A DNA stretch of 64,000 nucleotides from NCBI GenBank assembly GCA_964036045.1, contig OZ038380.1, positions 169,296,531-169,360,530 of the forward strand. Reading direction: 5' to 3'. Shown one piece after another: positions 23,535-37,100 of the stretch. The stretch comes from Eutreptiella sp. 'Long Island Sound 2002' (taxonomy: Eukaryota > Euglenozoa > Euglenophyceae > Eutreptiales > Eutreptiaceae). Below the pieces are notes generated by a model. The model was not told the DNA's origin and ran no database searches. It saw nothing but the letters and a program-made list of their open reading frames with translations. The stretch's first letter is position 1, and every line of letters begins with the position of its first letter. Position numbers and translations under genes: made by a program.

Positions 23535-24790
23535 TAGCCCTTGCTGCTGCTGCTGCTGTTGTAGCCCTTGCTGCTGCTGCTGCTGCTGCTGTTGTAGCCA
23601 CGGGGGGGGGGGCGGGCCCGGTCCTTGTATGCGACCCCCCCCCAGCCCCCCCCCCCCCGGGTTTTGAGAGATAGTGGGCTGGGGGCATGGCGCCAACGGC
23701 GCCCCCCTTTTTTAGTGTATGCTTCCTTTTCATTCGATCATCAATCCTTTTGAGCGCCAGATTTCGCAAGACGAGGCGCTATACAAATGTCGTTTGTTGC
23801 GAGGTGCTTTCGGCGGAGGTGAGCAAGACGGGCCGCTATACAAATGTCGTTCGTTGCTAGCTGAAGATCCTGCATTCGGAGCAAAACCCCGGACCCAGTG
23901 TAGCGCCAATTTCCCCCTTGCCTCCCTTGCCCTTGCCCCAGTCAAAGCCTCCTGCCCGCCCGCTCCCAAGTGAGTCCGAGGCAACAACCTCTGGGGCTGA
24001 GCGATCTCGTCCACTCAAAAGCGTCGGAAAGCGCAACAAGAAGAGGCGGGACGAAGCCCAACGGGAGCTTCAGTCGAAGCGCGCCCGCGTAGACTCCTCC
24101 TCCTCCTCCTCAGAGGGGGAGCTTTTCAAGGACCTCTAAGCAGAAGTCCATCCATTTTTTCTTTTAACCCCCAACTCTAACCAAGCCTCGGGAATTTTCT
24201 CACAACTAACCGGGGGGCGGGGGGGGGACAAGGGCGGAGGGGGAAGGGGGAAGGGGGGAGGGGGGAGGGGGGCAACACGGCGACCCTTAAGACTTTCTTC
24301 TCGGCAAAGACGCGAAATCGCTATTATCGCATACATACCTCCGTACCCCCAAACCCCCAGACACCCCCCCCCCCAGGAGGTATGCATGTGGTAGTAGTGG
24401 GTCACGCGCAAGCCCCCCCACCTTGGGAAACCCCCCCCCGCGGCCGAAATCCCCCCCCTACACCCCCCAGCCGACCCCCCCTAGAACTACCCCCTGCCCC
24501 CCCCCCCCCCCCCCCCCCCCCCGAGTTTCGACAGATAGTTGGGGAGTGGGTCGCATCAGGACCGGTTGTAGTCACCCCCCCGTGGTTGTAGCCATTGCTG
24601 CTGCTGCTGCTGCTGCTGCTGTGGCCATTGCTGCTACTGCTGCTGCTGCTGCTGTTGTAGCCATTGCTGATGCTGCTGCTGCTGCTGCTGTAGCCATTGC
24701 TGCTGCTGCTGCTGTTGTAGCCATTGCTGCTGCTGCTGCTGCTGTTGCTGCTGTGGCCATTGCTGCTGCTGCTGCTGCTGCTGTAGCCAT

Positions 24791-24824
<34 letters not shown>

Positions 24825-27800
24825 GCTTCTCCGGTTTCCTTTCTGTTCGCTCCCTGGCCCACCTGTGTGCCCATGGAGCTCGCACTTCCTTGCTCCCTTC
24901 TCCTTTCAATCCGTACATCTCCCCACTCTTTCACCCACTCAACCCACCCTCTCTGGTACTCGCAGACGGTTCTTGAACCACCACAACTCCCTTTTCCGCT
25001 CGCTCTCTCGCTCTCGCATTTCTCTCGCCGTCCCTCCCGGTGCTCCCACTTGCTCCCTCCATTTGACCCTCCAAGCATCCCTGCCTGCCATGTTTGCTCA
25101 CTTATCCACACACCCACTCACCCACTTACTCACACCCGCACACTCACACACACACACTCACACTCACACACATGCCTAGAGGCGGGCGGTGGCAGCCGTG
25201 CGTCAAGGGCATCAATTGCCAAATTGAGTAGGCCCTGGAGGCCGCCTCGCTGCCGCGAGCACCACCAGCTGTGAAAGCCCCAATACACACACAACACACG
25301 GGGCAACATGGCGATGACGCGCCCGTTGAACTAATACCGCGGAGCTGGCCCGGCGGAAGCCACGGCGCCACCACCCCACTTCCAGGGCACGGGGGGCTCG
25401 CCGGGACCGGACCCTTTACGCCGACCCCCCCCCCCCCAACCCCTGAAAGTGGTCTGAGAGTGGGAAGGAGTCGGCGTATGGCCCGATGCTACGCACCCCC
25501 CCCCCCCCCCGTGTTCCAGGGGGGTCCTGGGGCAGCAAGCCAGGGTCTGGCCTAAAGTGCATATTGCGCTGGTCGAGGGGCAACACAGGGACGCACCCCT
25601 GGCCTGCACCGTGGGCCTCACCGATCGGGGGCGACCCGACCCGGGGACGCCAGTGTGGCCATACAGGCTCAACCGGGAGACCTGGTAAAATTGGTGAAAC
25701 CCCCGAAACACACACACACACACATGGTTTGGTCGCATCATTGTTGAACCTCGCAGTTTGAGCATGATTTGAAAGAATTGGGCGTCACACACACACACAC
25801 ACACAGCCCCGCCCTGGTGCCAGGCTAAATATGCCGGTTGCACTACAGCCACACATGAGTACACACACGCACACACACTGACTCACTCACTGACTCACTC
25901 ACTCACTCACTCACTCACTCTACTGACCTCTCCCCCCTTCCTCCCTCGTTTCCTTCCTCCCTCCCTCCCTCTGTCACTTACCCACTTGCACCGTGATTCA
26001 CTTCTCCCTCCCTCCCTCCCTCCCTCCCTCCCTCCCTCCCTCCCTCCCTCCCTCCCTCCCTCCCTCCCTCCCTCTGTCACTTACCCACTTGCACCGTGAT
26101 TGACTTCTCCCTCCCGCTTCTGTTCCCTTTCTGCAAAGGTCCGGCGTCGCATGACCGAGTCCCTGAACGACGAACTCTTCCAGTTTGTGAAGGGGACGAC
26201 CGATGCAGAGTTGGCGTTCGCGGTGTTCTTGTCCAAGCTTCCGGTGAGGCACCGGGAGCACCGGTCCTACTCGTGCACCGACCTCGTCGTCGCCATGCAG
26301 AAGACCATATCGCAGATCGTCCAGTGGTGCGACGAGGCCGGCGTTGAGGAAGCCTCGTTGCTGAACTTCGCGGTATCCGATGGAGACCACTTCGTGGCGA
26401 CGCGCTTCTGCCACAAGACCGCGCAGGCGTCCTCACTGTACTTCGCCAGCGGCACCACCTTTGAGTGCCGCGACGGGGAGTACAAGATGGAGACGTCGCA
26501 CGTGCGCGAGACGTCCATCATCGTGTCCTCCGAGCCCCTGACGGACAACGACTACGACTGGGTGGAGGTGCCCCATTGCTCCTTGTGTCCCTCGATCTGT
26601 TTGTATGCGCCGCTTCCTTAACCTGCATGACTGGTCGGACCCGACCCGTGGGCTGACTGGGGGTTCTGCAGGCCTGGAGGGATCATTTACGGTCCGGGCA
26701 TCTTTTCTGGGCCCGTTTTCCACCCACCACCTATTTTCCCCACACCGGGACCCTGAGACGGTCGGGGTTATGGAGCCTTTCACCCCCCACCTTGGGGGCC
26801 CTGAGATGGCGGGGGTTCTGGGGTCACTTCTAGTTGGGGGTATGGACTCACAATCTGCAATTTTCAGTGGCCACTTCTGATTCTGTTCCCGTGTTGAGAC
26901 GGCAGAGGGTTGAGTGGCCCCCTCTTCCCTGTACTGAGTATTGTTGGAATGTTCCCGGCCTCTTGGGAACTTGAGTCCCAGTTTCAGGTCCAGTTCCAGT
27001 TCTCAAGTGCAGCCCAAACCTCAACCTGAAAAGGGAAGGATCAACAAGACAAAAGTAGCGCACCGACCGTGCGCTGGCGAAGCATCCCCTGTGACCGCCC
27101 GCACCCCTGCCCCACCAGGCTCATGCACCCTCAGCCCCGCAACCCCTGCCATTCCGCACCCCCTCAGCCTCACCCCCCCCCCCCCATCCCCCCCACACAC
27201 AATGCCATACCCCCCTCAGCCCCACCACACCTCCTCAGCCCCACACACAGTCCCACACACCCTCATCCTCACAGGCCCCCCAGTGCCATACCCCAGAGGG
27301 CGCGCACTGGGTGCACCCTCTGGGGGGTGGGGCACTGGAGGACTGTAGAGCTGAGAAGGTTGGGGACAGGGGGGGGGGGGGCGGGCTGTGAGTCTGAGGG
27401 GTAGGGGACTCGGGGGTGAGAGGTAACGTCTTGCGGCTTTTCTCCCAATGTTGCCACGCACTTCATCTTCATCTTCTTGCTACAACACAAGGGTGCGGTT
27501 TCACTCGCATGGAAACGATATGGTGCCAAATGGGGGCAATGGGGTGGTGGGAGGTGGACGTCTTGGAGGGTCCAGTAGCCCCTTGACTTAGTGTCTCTAC
27601 GATAGGGTCCCAACCCCACCACCTGATATCTGCATTTTTAGCGCATTTTGCCCATAGACAAAGTCGTGGAGCTCCTAAGCGCCCATCCGATGGTCCATGT
27701 TTCGGCCAATTTCGACGCGCCCAGACCGAGCTACGGCCATTTTGGACGCCCGGCCGGCCACGGCCGGGCCTAAAATTTCCGGACCGAAAACGACGTTTTC

Positions 27801-30800
27801 GGCTCGAAATCGAAAAATTCCGAAATTTGCAGACCTTTGAGCAGAAGTAAAGAGTGCCAGTGCTCTCGCAGTTGGTGTCGCCCGGGGGATACGCAGGCCC
27901 ACGGCTCCGCACCGGTCTGGATCAGGTGCCCCCCAACACGATGATCGTGCACACCAGCGACTCCACGGTGCTGCTGCTGCCCTGCATCGGCGACGTCTGC
28001 GAGATGGCCCCGGTCCTGGCGGCGGGGATGGCGGAGGAGGGCCGGCTCACGACGCACGTCGCGCGGCTCGGGGCCACGAACACGCAGAAGACGTACATGC
28101 CCCGCGGGCACTCCTTCGAGGACCTCCCCCACATGGAGTCGGCCCGCAATATGATGGGGTACAACGGGGAGCACTGCAGGTGTGCCGGACCGTGTGCCGC
28201 GGTGATCCTCACAAGAGCAGGTCGTCTTCTCTGGGGGTCTGCTTGATTGCACGATCGCTCAGTACCAGTTTTTAGCAGCGACTCTCTAATGTGAGACTGG
28301 CCGGATGAAGGGATCATCTCCGACTGAATCCGGAGTTCCGATCCCCTGGCACTTTGTGCTCGTCGGTAGGACAAGACACTCATGATGTGCGCCCGCACCT
28401 CCACTTCAACGGAACACGGAACACGCATTGTGGGATACTTTTTGGGATACTTTTGCCACGCAGACACCCCTCGCCTGGGAGGGGTGTCTGCGTGGCTACA
28501 GCGTGACTCCCAGTGGCAGTGGCGCTGCTGTTGCAATGGATACCCGCCGTGCTGTTGATGTTGTTTCTACACCATTTCGGGCTGCATTCCCATGCCCCAT
28601 CCCATCCTGCGTCTGCCAGAGGGTGCGGGGGCATTATGGGCTAGAAGGGTTGCAATCATTCGTTCTGTGCAGATGTGCACACCCAGTTGATGCTGAGGGA
28701 TAGGGACAGGGATAGGGATAGGGATGGCGACAAGGATAGGCACCTTTTAAGGATTGGTGCATATGTGCCTCGGTGATCCTCATAAGAGCAGGTCATCTTC
28801 TCTGGGGGTCTGCTTGATTGCACGATCGCTCAGTACCAGTTTAGCAGCGACTCCATAATGTGAGACTGGCAGGATAAAGTGATCATCTCCGACTGAATCT
28901 GGAGTTCCGATCCCCTGGCACTGTGTGCATTATGTCCCCATCAAGGCCATATCTGGGTGGCGTCCGTGTTTGCAAGATCTCTGCCACCTGAGTGGAAACC
29001 TAAATATTTTTTTCCCCACCTTCCTCGACCAATTTCCCTCCATTTTGCCCTGGTTTCCCCTGGTTTCCCCATTTCCTCCAATTTCCCCCTATTTCCCCCC
29101 CATTTTTCTCTTCAGAGCGGGAAGTTGAGTGGGTCACTGAGGTGCCACCCTGAGCGGGTAATCAGAGGCCCTGGGTTTGTACACATTTGTATTGGTCACC
29201 ATTGCTCCCGCGAGTTGCCACGTGTACCCAAACCTTTCGATGCAACAGCTTTGTCCATCTGTTGCAACACTTGTTTGTTCCACGGTCCGATGTATCAAGC
29301 ACTATCCGAGCAGAGCCAAAGCCCCCTGCAACTGCGGTAAACAGGTAAGTATGAATGTCTTCGGGGGGCGGGGGGTTCACAGGGCTTCAAAATCAGGAAA
29401 CTCGGGAAACCATTGAAGCAGAAATTTACCTCAATTATTGGGGCTGACAGGCCAAATCTGAACACCACGGTGCCAAACAACCAACACATTCATCACATGC
29501 GGTGTTGTGGGTGTGCAATGGATTGGGCTGTGACATTTGCGTTGCGGTATGTGCCCCTGTCCCCCGATGCTCCTCCATTTTGTTGCGAGCAACGAAGTTC
29601 CCAGGGTTGATGCTCCGGACTTCTGTCACAAAACTGCTGGGCTCTTTGGTGTACACTTTTCCCTGTCGCCGGATGGCTGGTTCATTGGCTGGGGGCACTG
29701 CAACAAGACCCAGGAAGAATGTGGGGACGTTATACAAACGCCGGACTGACAGTGAGCGATCTATGGCCCTGCACTCTGCGTTTGAGGAGGGGTCCGATGC
29801 GGGTGCTGTCAGCATGTTGATGACCTCGTTCCCAGGACATGGGAACGGGAGCGAAGGGAGTGTGCTGACCCAAGCGCCGCAGAAACCGGTTCACAATTGA
29901 TCACAAAAAAGGAACATACCCCCCCCCCCCCTGTGTGACATTCCGTCTGGTTGTTGCTCCTTTACGGGGCCCTGGACAGTCAACCGTTCTTCCCTTCGCA
30001 TGTTGCGTTGGGTTGCCTGCTTCTGTCGGCCGCTGCGGCTGGTGCTCTTGCTGGTGTTGTTTCTGCGTTCGCGGAGCCCAGTCGTTGGTGTGTTGCCCCC
30101 CCTTGCAATAGCTACGCCCTTGTCCAAGCTACAGCAGGTGTCGGGACCGTATGAATTTGGTACCTAATTTGATCCGGTACAAATGTAGTGCAGCCACATA
30201 AGAGATGGGTTTGGTGGCGAGTTTGCCAGCTACACAGAGTCATGGACACATTTGTTGTGAGTGTTTTCCCACTTGAACCCACAGAGCTCTGATTTTGGGG
30301 ATATCTGTGCATTATATTCCCCTTTCTTGCACCAGATCAGCGTGCAATGTTCTCTTTTTGAACCCGGGCGTCAATGGCCTTGTCCAGGGTACAGCAGGCG
30401 TAGGGACCGTATTAATTTGGGACTTTTGCGTAGCTATGACAAGGGGGGGGGGGGGGCTACATTCAGCACCCGCCCCTTTCGCTTGTATCACCGCAGGTAT
30501 TCCATGAACGACGCCGAGCCCCTCACCAGCACCCGCTCATTCAATGGCCAATCCATCCGCAACCACTTCCTGCGCCACCCCAAGTGCGACCTGGGGCAGC
30601 AGCGCGGGGGGCGCCCCAGCACCCCGGACCACTCGTCCCAGGAGGTCCAGAACTTCGCGCCCCTGCAGGTGCTCACAGGGCACACCAAGGGCGTCCTGAC
30701 CGTGGCGGTGGACAACTGCAACAACACGCTGTTCACGGGGTCCCTGGACGGCACCATCCGCGTCTGGGGCCTCGTCACATGTCAGCCCATGGGCGTGCTG

Positions 30801-31143
30801 CGGGCCCGCACAGCCGTGCTGTGCCTGGAGGTGCAGCGGCCCCCTCTCCAATCTCCTCCTTCCGGGGCGGGATCGCAATTTTCCCGCAATTTCCCGCAAT
30901 TGGATTCGACGCCCCCTGACCACAACCCCCCCCCCTGTTCATTCACTCACACTCCCTAGCTCATTTTCTTCCCCCTGCCCTGTGCCTATATATGGGCGTT
31001 TTCACGCGGAGCAGAGAACATAATGATGGGCCCCAAAACTTCAAAAACTTTGCAGCCCCTATTCCTCCAACGTATTCGCACGAGGGCGGCTACAGCAGAG
31101 CTCGAGGCTTTGCAACCGTCCCCCGTCACCACAGCACAGCCGC

Positions 31144-31194
<51 letters not shown>

Positions 31195-34100
31195 ACACAG
31201 ACACAAATGTTGAACCTCGCAGTTTGAGCATGAATGGAATTGATACCCTGGTACACACACATACACACGGCCCCACAAGCGAGGGAGGGTGGACGCAACC
31301 CCCCCCCCTGCCAAGAGGATGCGCTGTCAACCGCCGGGCGCCGCCAGGCATGGCAGAGCAGGGACAGAGGTGACATAACCCCCAAACCCCAGAGGTTCTG
31401 GCTCAGATGAGGCCCCCTACCTCGACCCGAGCAGGCACCAGAGACAGCGCCGCAGTTCGCAAGGGCTGTATGATACGTCTTATTAAAGCTGGCGCCTCAG
31501 GCGACCGCTGGGGGCCCTGGACCCATGCGGGCCTCCCTCTTTAATATTGTTCTTCCCCTGGCACACACACATACACACACAGCCCAACATCGAACAAAGG
31601 TTGGACAATGCCAACCAAGGATTGCCAATGGCATGCACTGAGAGAGTATTTGATCACCCCCCCCCCCCTGGTGGGGGAATTGACAATTGGCGTTGGCGCG
31701 CGCACACACACGCGCGCACGCAAGCAAGCACGCCAAACTCCTTCTGATGAACCCCCCCCCCCCCCGAGTCGAACACCGAGATGTGCGGGGAGGCAAAACG
31801 CCAGGCGCCAGCCCCCAGAGTCATGATGCCAGCGGGTGGGACAGTTCCAAAATGAGACCATCAAAAACGACACGACTGGTGTTGCTCTGTACATTGCAGG
31901 GCAGTCCGCGGTCCAGGGCTGGCGGTACCCCTCGACTGTGACAGGGGTGTCCTCACTCATTGACTCATTCACTCCCCCTCCCTTCTTCCTGCGCCCCCCT
32001 CCCTCCCTCCCTCATTTCGTACCCCCCTGACTTACAACCGTGAAATCACCTCAAAAAGCAAGGCAAGCAAACACAAAGCCATAGATAAACAAGTGCAAAC
32101 TTAAAGCAAGCTGAGGTTGCAGCTGCACACATTGCCAACCCCAAAAATTAATGTAATCAGTGTTGCACACATTTATACTTGGGGCTCCGAGGCAGTTGGA
32201 CGACCCCCCCCCCGCCCCTCCCAAGGCTGGTAGGGGAGGGGACGCCTCAGGGGGCAGACGACTGCATTGTGAGGGCTGCGAGCAGTCCACTCCGAACCAC
32301 AAAACCGCAGGATGGGCAAAGGGAGAAGGGATGCAGAGCGGAGACGGTGGATGAAGAGGGAGGAGGGAGGGAGAGTGGGCGCGAGGGCAGATAGGGAAAG
32401 GAAGGGCAGAAGGAGGAGAACGGAAGAATGGGCCGAAGGAGCCGCTCCCTCAAGTCTGGGGGATGGCACATGAAACACGGCGCCGGAAGCGACATGGGAG
32501 CACCGCTGATTGAATTAATTGCAGTCAGCACCGGGTGGACGGCTTCGGGGTCAGCCTGCCGCAGGCCCCGTCCGCACTGTCCGTTTTCCTACCCGGGGCT
32601 GATAGCGTACTGGAGTAAAGCAGTCAGTGTAGTTTTTTGCATTTTCAGTGCTCCTGAAGTGTTGTCTGTGCCAGAACTACAATTGGAACAATCCTGTGCA
32701 CAATGAGTTCGTCGCTCGGGTCGCTCATGCGACCCTCGCTCCTCACCTTTAATGTCAGGATTTGAAGGGGCTTGTGGACACTTTTGAGCATCCTGTACAT
32801 TGTACTTTTGTACTGCTTTGCTACAGAAGTTGATAAGGGGATCTTTGATCCCGAAACGCGTTCTTTAGTCGTCACATTTGCTGGACTGCATTGAATTCCA
32901 GACTACAGTTTGAGATTTGCTGCATCGCTGACTTGCTGGGTCTGAGGGCATCATCCAGAGCTATTTCAATTTTTCAAGTGGATGGGACGTACTGCACGTG
33001 CACACAAGCACGCTGTTGGGGCTTGGGTCCATTAAACTGGCACAATGCCGCTTTATTCAACCGCCTGACCATGGAACCTGATGCAACCAGATGGGACCCA
33101 ATTGCACCCGATGGGACCGGATGGGACCCGATTGGACCCAATGGGACCCGACCTTAAAGACGGGTGTTTAACTTGCGTCAGGAATTTTGGGTAAGAAGAT
33201 ATGCAACAGAATGACGCCCCCCCCCCCCCCCGGCGTTCCGCCGCCCAGTACACCCGCACACAACCGTGTCACGTTACACTCTCAACGGCAAAAACTGTGG
33301 TCAGGGGGTATGGGCAGGGGTTTGGTGTATGCCTTCCATGCCGTCCCACAGGTCGCCTGGTAGAACGGCCTTGTTCAAGCACGGTGACCCCCCGTCGTAC
33401 CGTTCCCTCCTTCGCTCCCTCCCTCCCGATCTTCAGGTGTGTGAGAGTCAGAGATGGCTGTTTGCGATCTGCGCCGGGGGCTGCATGCAGATCTGGAACT
33501 ACGCGGATGGGCTCGAAGAGGCCCCTCTCTGCACCGTCGAGAGCCCCTACTCCAAAGCCTTTTGCATGCGGATCATCGGGCGGTACCTGTACTGTGGAGG
33601 CCTGGACACACGGCTGCACTACGTGCCCCTGGAGCACCTGATATCGCAGAACGGGGCAAGGAGCCCTCCGGTGCGGCCCAAATATTTCCCAGGCATTGAC
33701 ACCCAGAGGAGCCCGAAGGTGTGAGGGCCAGTGAGGCTGCGCTCACCCGGGGCATTGGATGGGGATGCAGCGAGGCGGCCGGGGGGGATTGGATTGGGGT
33801 GCAGAGAAGCCCTGGGACTCTAACCCTAACCCTAACCAGGACTGAATATTGGGACCGAGCTGGTGGGGAAAGGAACATCACCTTCAAGGCATTTTGTGAC
33901 TTTAGACGGGCCAAAATCGCTTACAATGGGCTCAAAACGGGCTCATTTCACTTGTTTATGCACCCCAAACGGTCTAGTTATCATTCTAGAAAAACGCGTT
34001 TTTGACCCATTTTTGACCCTTTTTGGTCCCCAAAAAGCCCATTTTCAAGGCTTTTTGGAATTGTGGAGCGTCATAACGGGCCACCATGGGCTCAAAACGG

Positions 34101-37100
34101 GCCAAAAACACTTGTTGGAGCACCCCAAGTGGTCTAGGAACAAATTTGGGGGGAAATGATTTTGGACCATTTTTGGACCCACAGATGACCCATGTAACCC
34201 TACCCTAGCACGTGCACTGTGCGCGCTCAACACCACTCTGTTGTGCCAAAATGGGGCATCGAAGGGTGATGACAATATGGAAAAAGGCTTCAAAGTGATC
34301 CCATTCATCGTTATTCAGCACCACAAGGGTGCCCAATGCAATTCATGGCTAAAAAACACGTTACGAGAATGTGCAATTTGAAAAATTATGCAAAACGGGT
34401 GCTTTTCAAGGCCGATTTTGCGGTATTTTGAACCCATAAAGAGGTCGTTGGACGCACTACTTGGGTGTAAAACCCACTAGACAGTGAGCAAAGGTGATTG
34501 TTCATCATGTGTATATCAGTTTCCCTGCCAATGCCCCTCTCCAAGGACCTGATAGGCACCTGTAAATGCCAAAAAAAGGCATTTTTTGGCCATTTTTGAC
34601 AGATTTTGAAACCTGGGTCCGCCACTTGCGAATCCCGTTCCCGGCCGCCACCATTGAGTTTCTTGCTCAAACTCTGTGTGATTGTACTTCACACCCATAG
34701 GTATCATCCACCAAAATTTCAGCCGAATCCGAAGCACCACGAGAGAGTTCTGATTTTTCCCCATTTCGCGCGTGCTGCTGCTACTTGCTGTTGCTTGCTG
34801 CTGCTCAACCTAAAGCCCATTTTCAAGGCTTTTTGGGAATTTTGGAGGGTCAAAACGGGCCACCATGGGCTCAACACGGGCTAAAAACACTTGTTTGAGC
34901 ACCCCAAGTGGTCTAGGAACAAATTTGGAAAAAATAATTTTGGACCATTTTTGGACCCACAGATGACCCCCGTGACCCTACCCTAGCACGTGCACTGTGC
35001 GCGCTGAACACCACTCTGCGGTGCCAAAATGGGGCATTGAAGGGTGATGACAATGTGGAAAAGGCTTCAAAATGATCCCATTCATTGTTATTAATCACCA
35101 CAAGGGTGCCCAATGCAATACACGGCTATAAAACACGGCACAAGAAGGTGCGATTTGAAAAGGTATGCAAAAAGGGTGCTTTTCAGGCTAATTTTGCGGT
35201 ATTTTGGGCCCAAAAAGAGGTCGCTGAGGCCCCTAATCGGGTACATAACACACTAAACGATGATGAAAGGTGTTTGTTTATCATTTTAGGTTAGTTCCAA
35301 TGCAGATGGACCCCTTCACGCATATCCTAGGCACCCAAACTGCCCAAAAAAAGGCATTTTCTGGCCATTTTTGACAGATTTTGAAACGGAGGTCTGCCAC
35401 TTGCGAATCCCGTTCCCGGCCGCCACCGTCGAGTTTCTCGCTCAAACTTTGTGTGATTGTACTTCACACCCATAGGTATCATGCACCAAAATTTCAACCA
35501 AATCCAAAGTACCACAACGGAGTTCTGATTTTCCCCCATTTCACGCGTGCTGCCGCTTGCTTGCTTGCTGCTGCTGCTAAACCTGGTAGGTCCACCCTAG
35601 ACACTAAAAAGGGTTATAAAACCAAGACTGGTTCCACCAGCTCGGTGACCCTAATCAAGACTGAATATTGGGACCGAGCTGGTGGGGGAGGGAACATCAG
35701 CTATGACTGGTGAGGGACACCAAGAATGATTCACACATTGATGGCTCTTGACAATCAGCTTGCAAGTGAACCCCATCACCACGAGGCCCACTTTCAAGGC
35801 TTTTTGGACTTCTGAGGGGCCAAAATGCCCCAAAATGGGCTCAACATGGGCTCATTTCACCCGTTTGTGCACCCCAAATGGTCTAGGATGAGGTTTGGAA
35901 AAATGCATTTTTGACCCATTTTTGACCCATTTTTGGTCCCAAAACAGCCCATTTTCCAGGCATTTTGGGATTTTCGGAGGACCAAAATGGGCCACCACAA
36001 GCTCAAAAAAGTCCAAAAACACTTGTTTTAGCGTCGCACATGGTCTAGGATCATTTTTGAGAAAAGTTATCTTTTTGCCCCTAGTGGACCCTGTTGACCC
36101 ATTTGGGCACCCACCTGTTTGGGCTTGAGGTTGCAGCTTGCCGCAACCTAGTGGGCCTAGGTACGGGGGTCTAGGCGTCCGTTTGGGCAATTCTGAGGGG
36201 TGGAAACCATAAACAGTGGGGGGTTGCAGGTGGAGTAGGTGCCCTCGGAATCGCCCTTTGAGTCATGTAGCCAAAGATATGGCCTATTCTTGGTTTGTGG
36301 CTGTCGGCAGCCAATCTACACAAAATTTGGAGCTTCTAGGGGCCTTTTTGGGCCGTTTCCTGGACATATCATGGAGTTAGAGGGCTGCAAAGAGCTCGTT
36401 GACACGGGGAAGTCAAGCCGCACGTGGAGTGTAACCACCATTTCCCTTCGTTTGGCCGTTTTGAATGTGTTCCAGGGCTTTTTTGGCCCAAAAATGGCTG
36501 TTTTTGGCCCTAAACTGCAGTTTTTGAAACTGAGGTCCGCCACTTGCGAATCCCGTTCCCGGCCGCCACCGTCGAGTTTCTCGCTCAAACTTTGTGTGAT
36601 TATACTTCACACCCATAGGTATCATCCACCAAAATTTCAACCAAATCCAAAGCACCACGACGGAGTTCTGATTTTTTCCCATTTCGCGCGTTTTCCCATT
36701 TCCCATTTGCTTGCTTGCTGCTTGCTTGCTGCTTGCTTGCTTGCTGCTGCTGCTAAACCTGGTAGGTCCACCCTAGACACTAAAAAGGGTCATAAAACCA
36801 AGACTGGTTCCACCAGCTCGGTGACCCTAACCCTAACCTTAAACTAGGTTAAATAGAACAGAAAATTCTATTTGGAGTCCTCGGCCACGACGGCGGCAGC
36901 ATGCGAGTTAGCGTCATATACACGAAGATGAAATCATCGCAGACTGAGTCTACCCACACCATTAGGTCGCCGAATATTAATGGCTTTCCCTTTCGAGGAG
37001 GAGGGGAAAGCCACAGGAGGAAAGGGTGAAGCGAGGCATTGGATCCGGAGGCTGGGAGGCCCTGGAAGGGGGGGCTGCCAGGAGCGTTGGGTGGAGTTGC

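Noticed and set aside
29435-29900. Three overlapping frames of 70 to 132 codons
   Set aside because: All three look equally plausible, none has a known motif or usable splice sites.
33821-33838. Chromosome end or telomere
   Set aside because: Only two to three CCCTAA units, internal, and repeated at the element joints.
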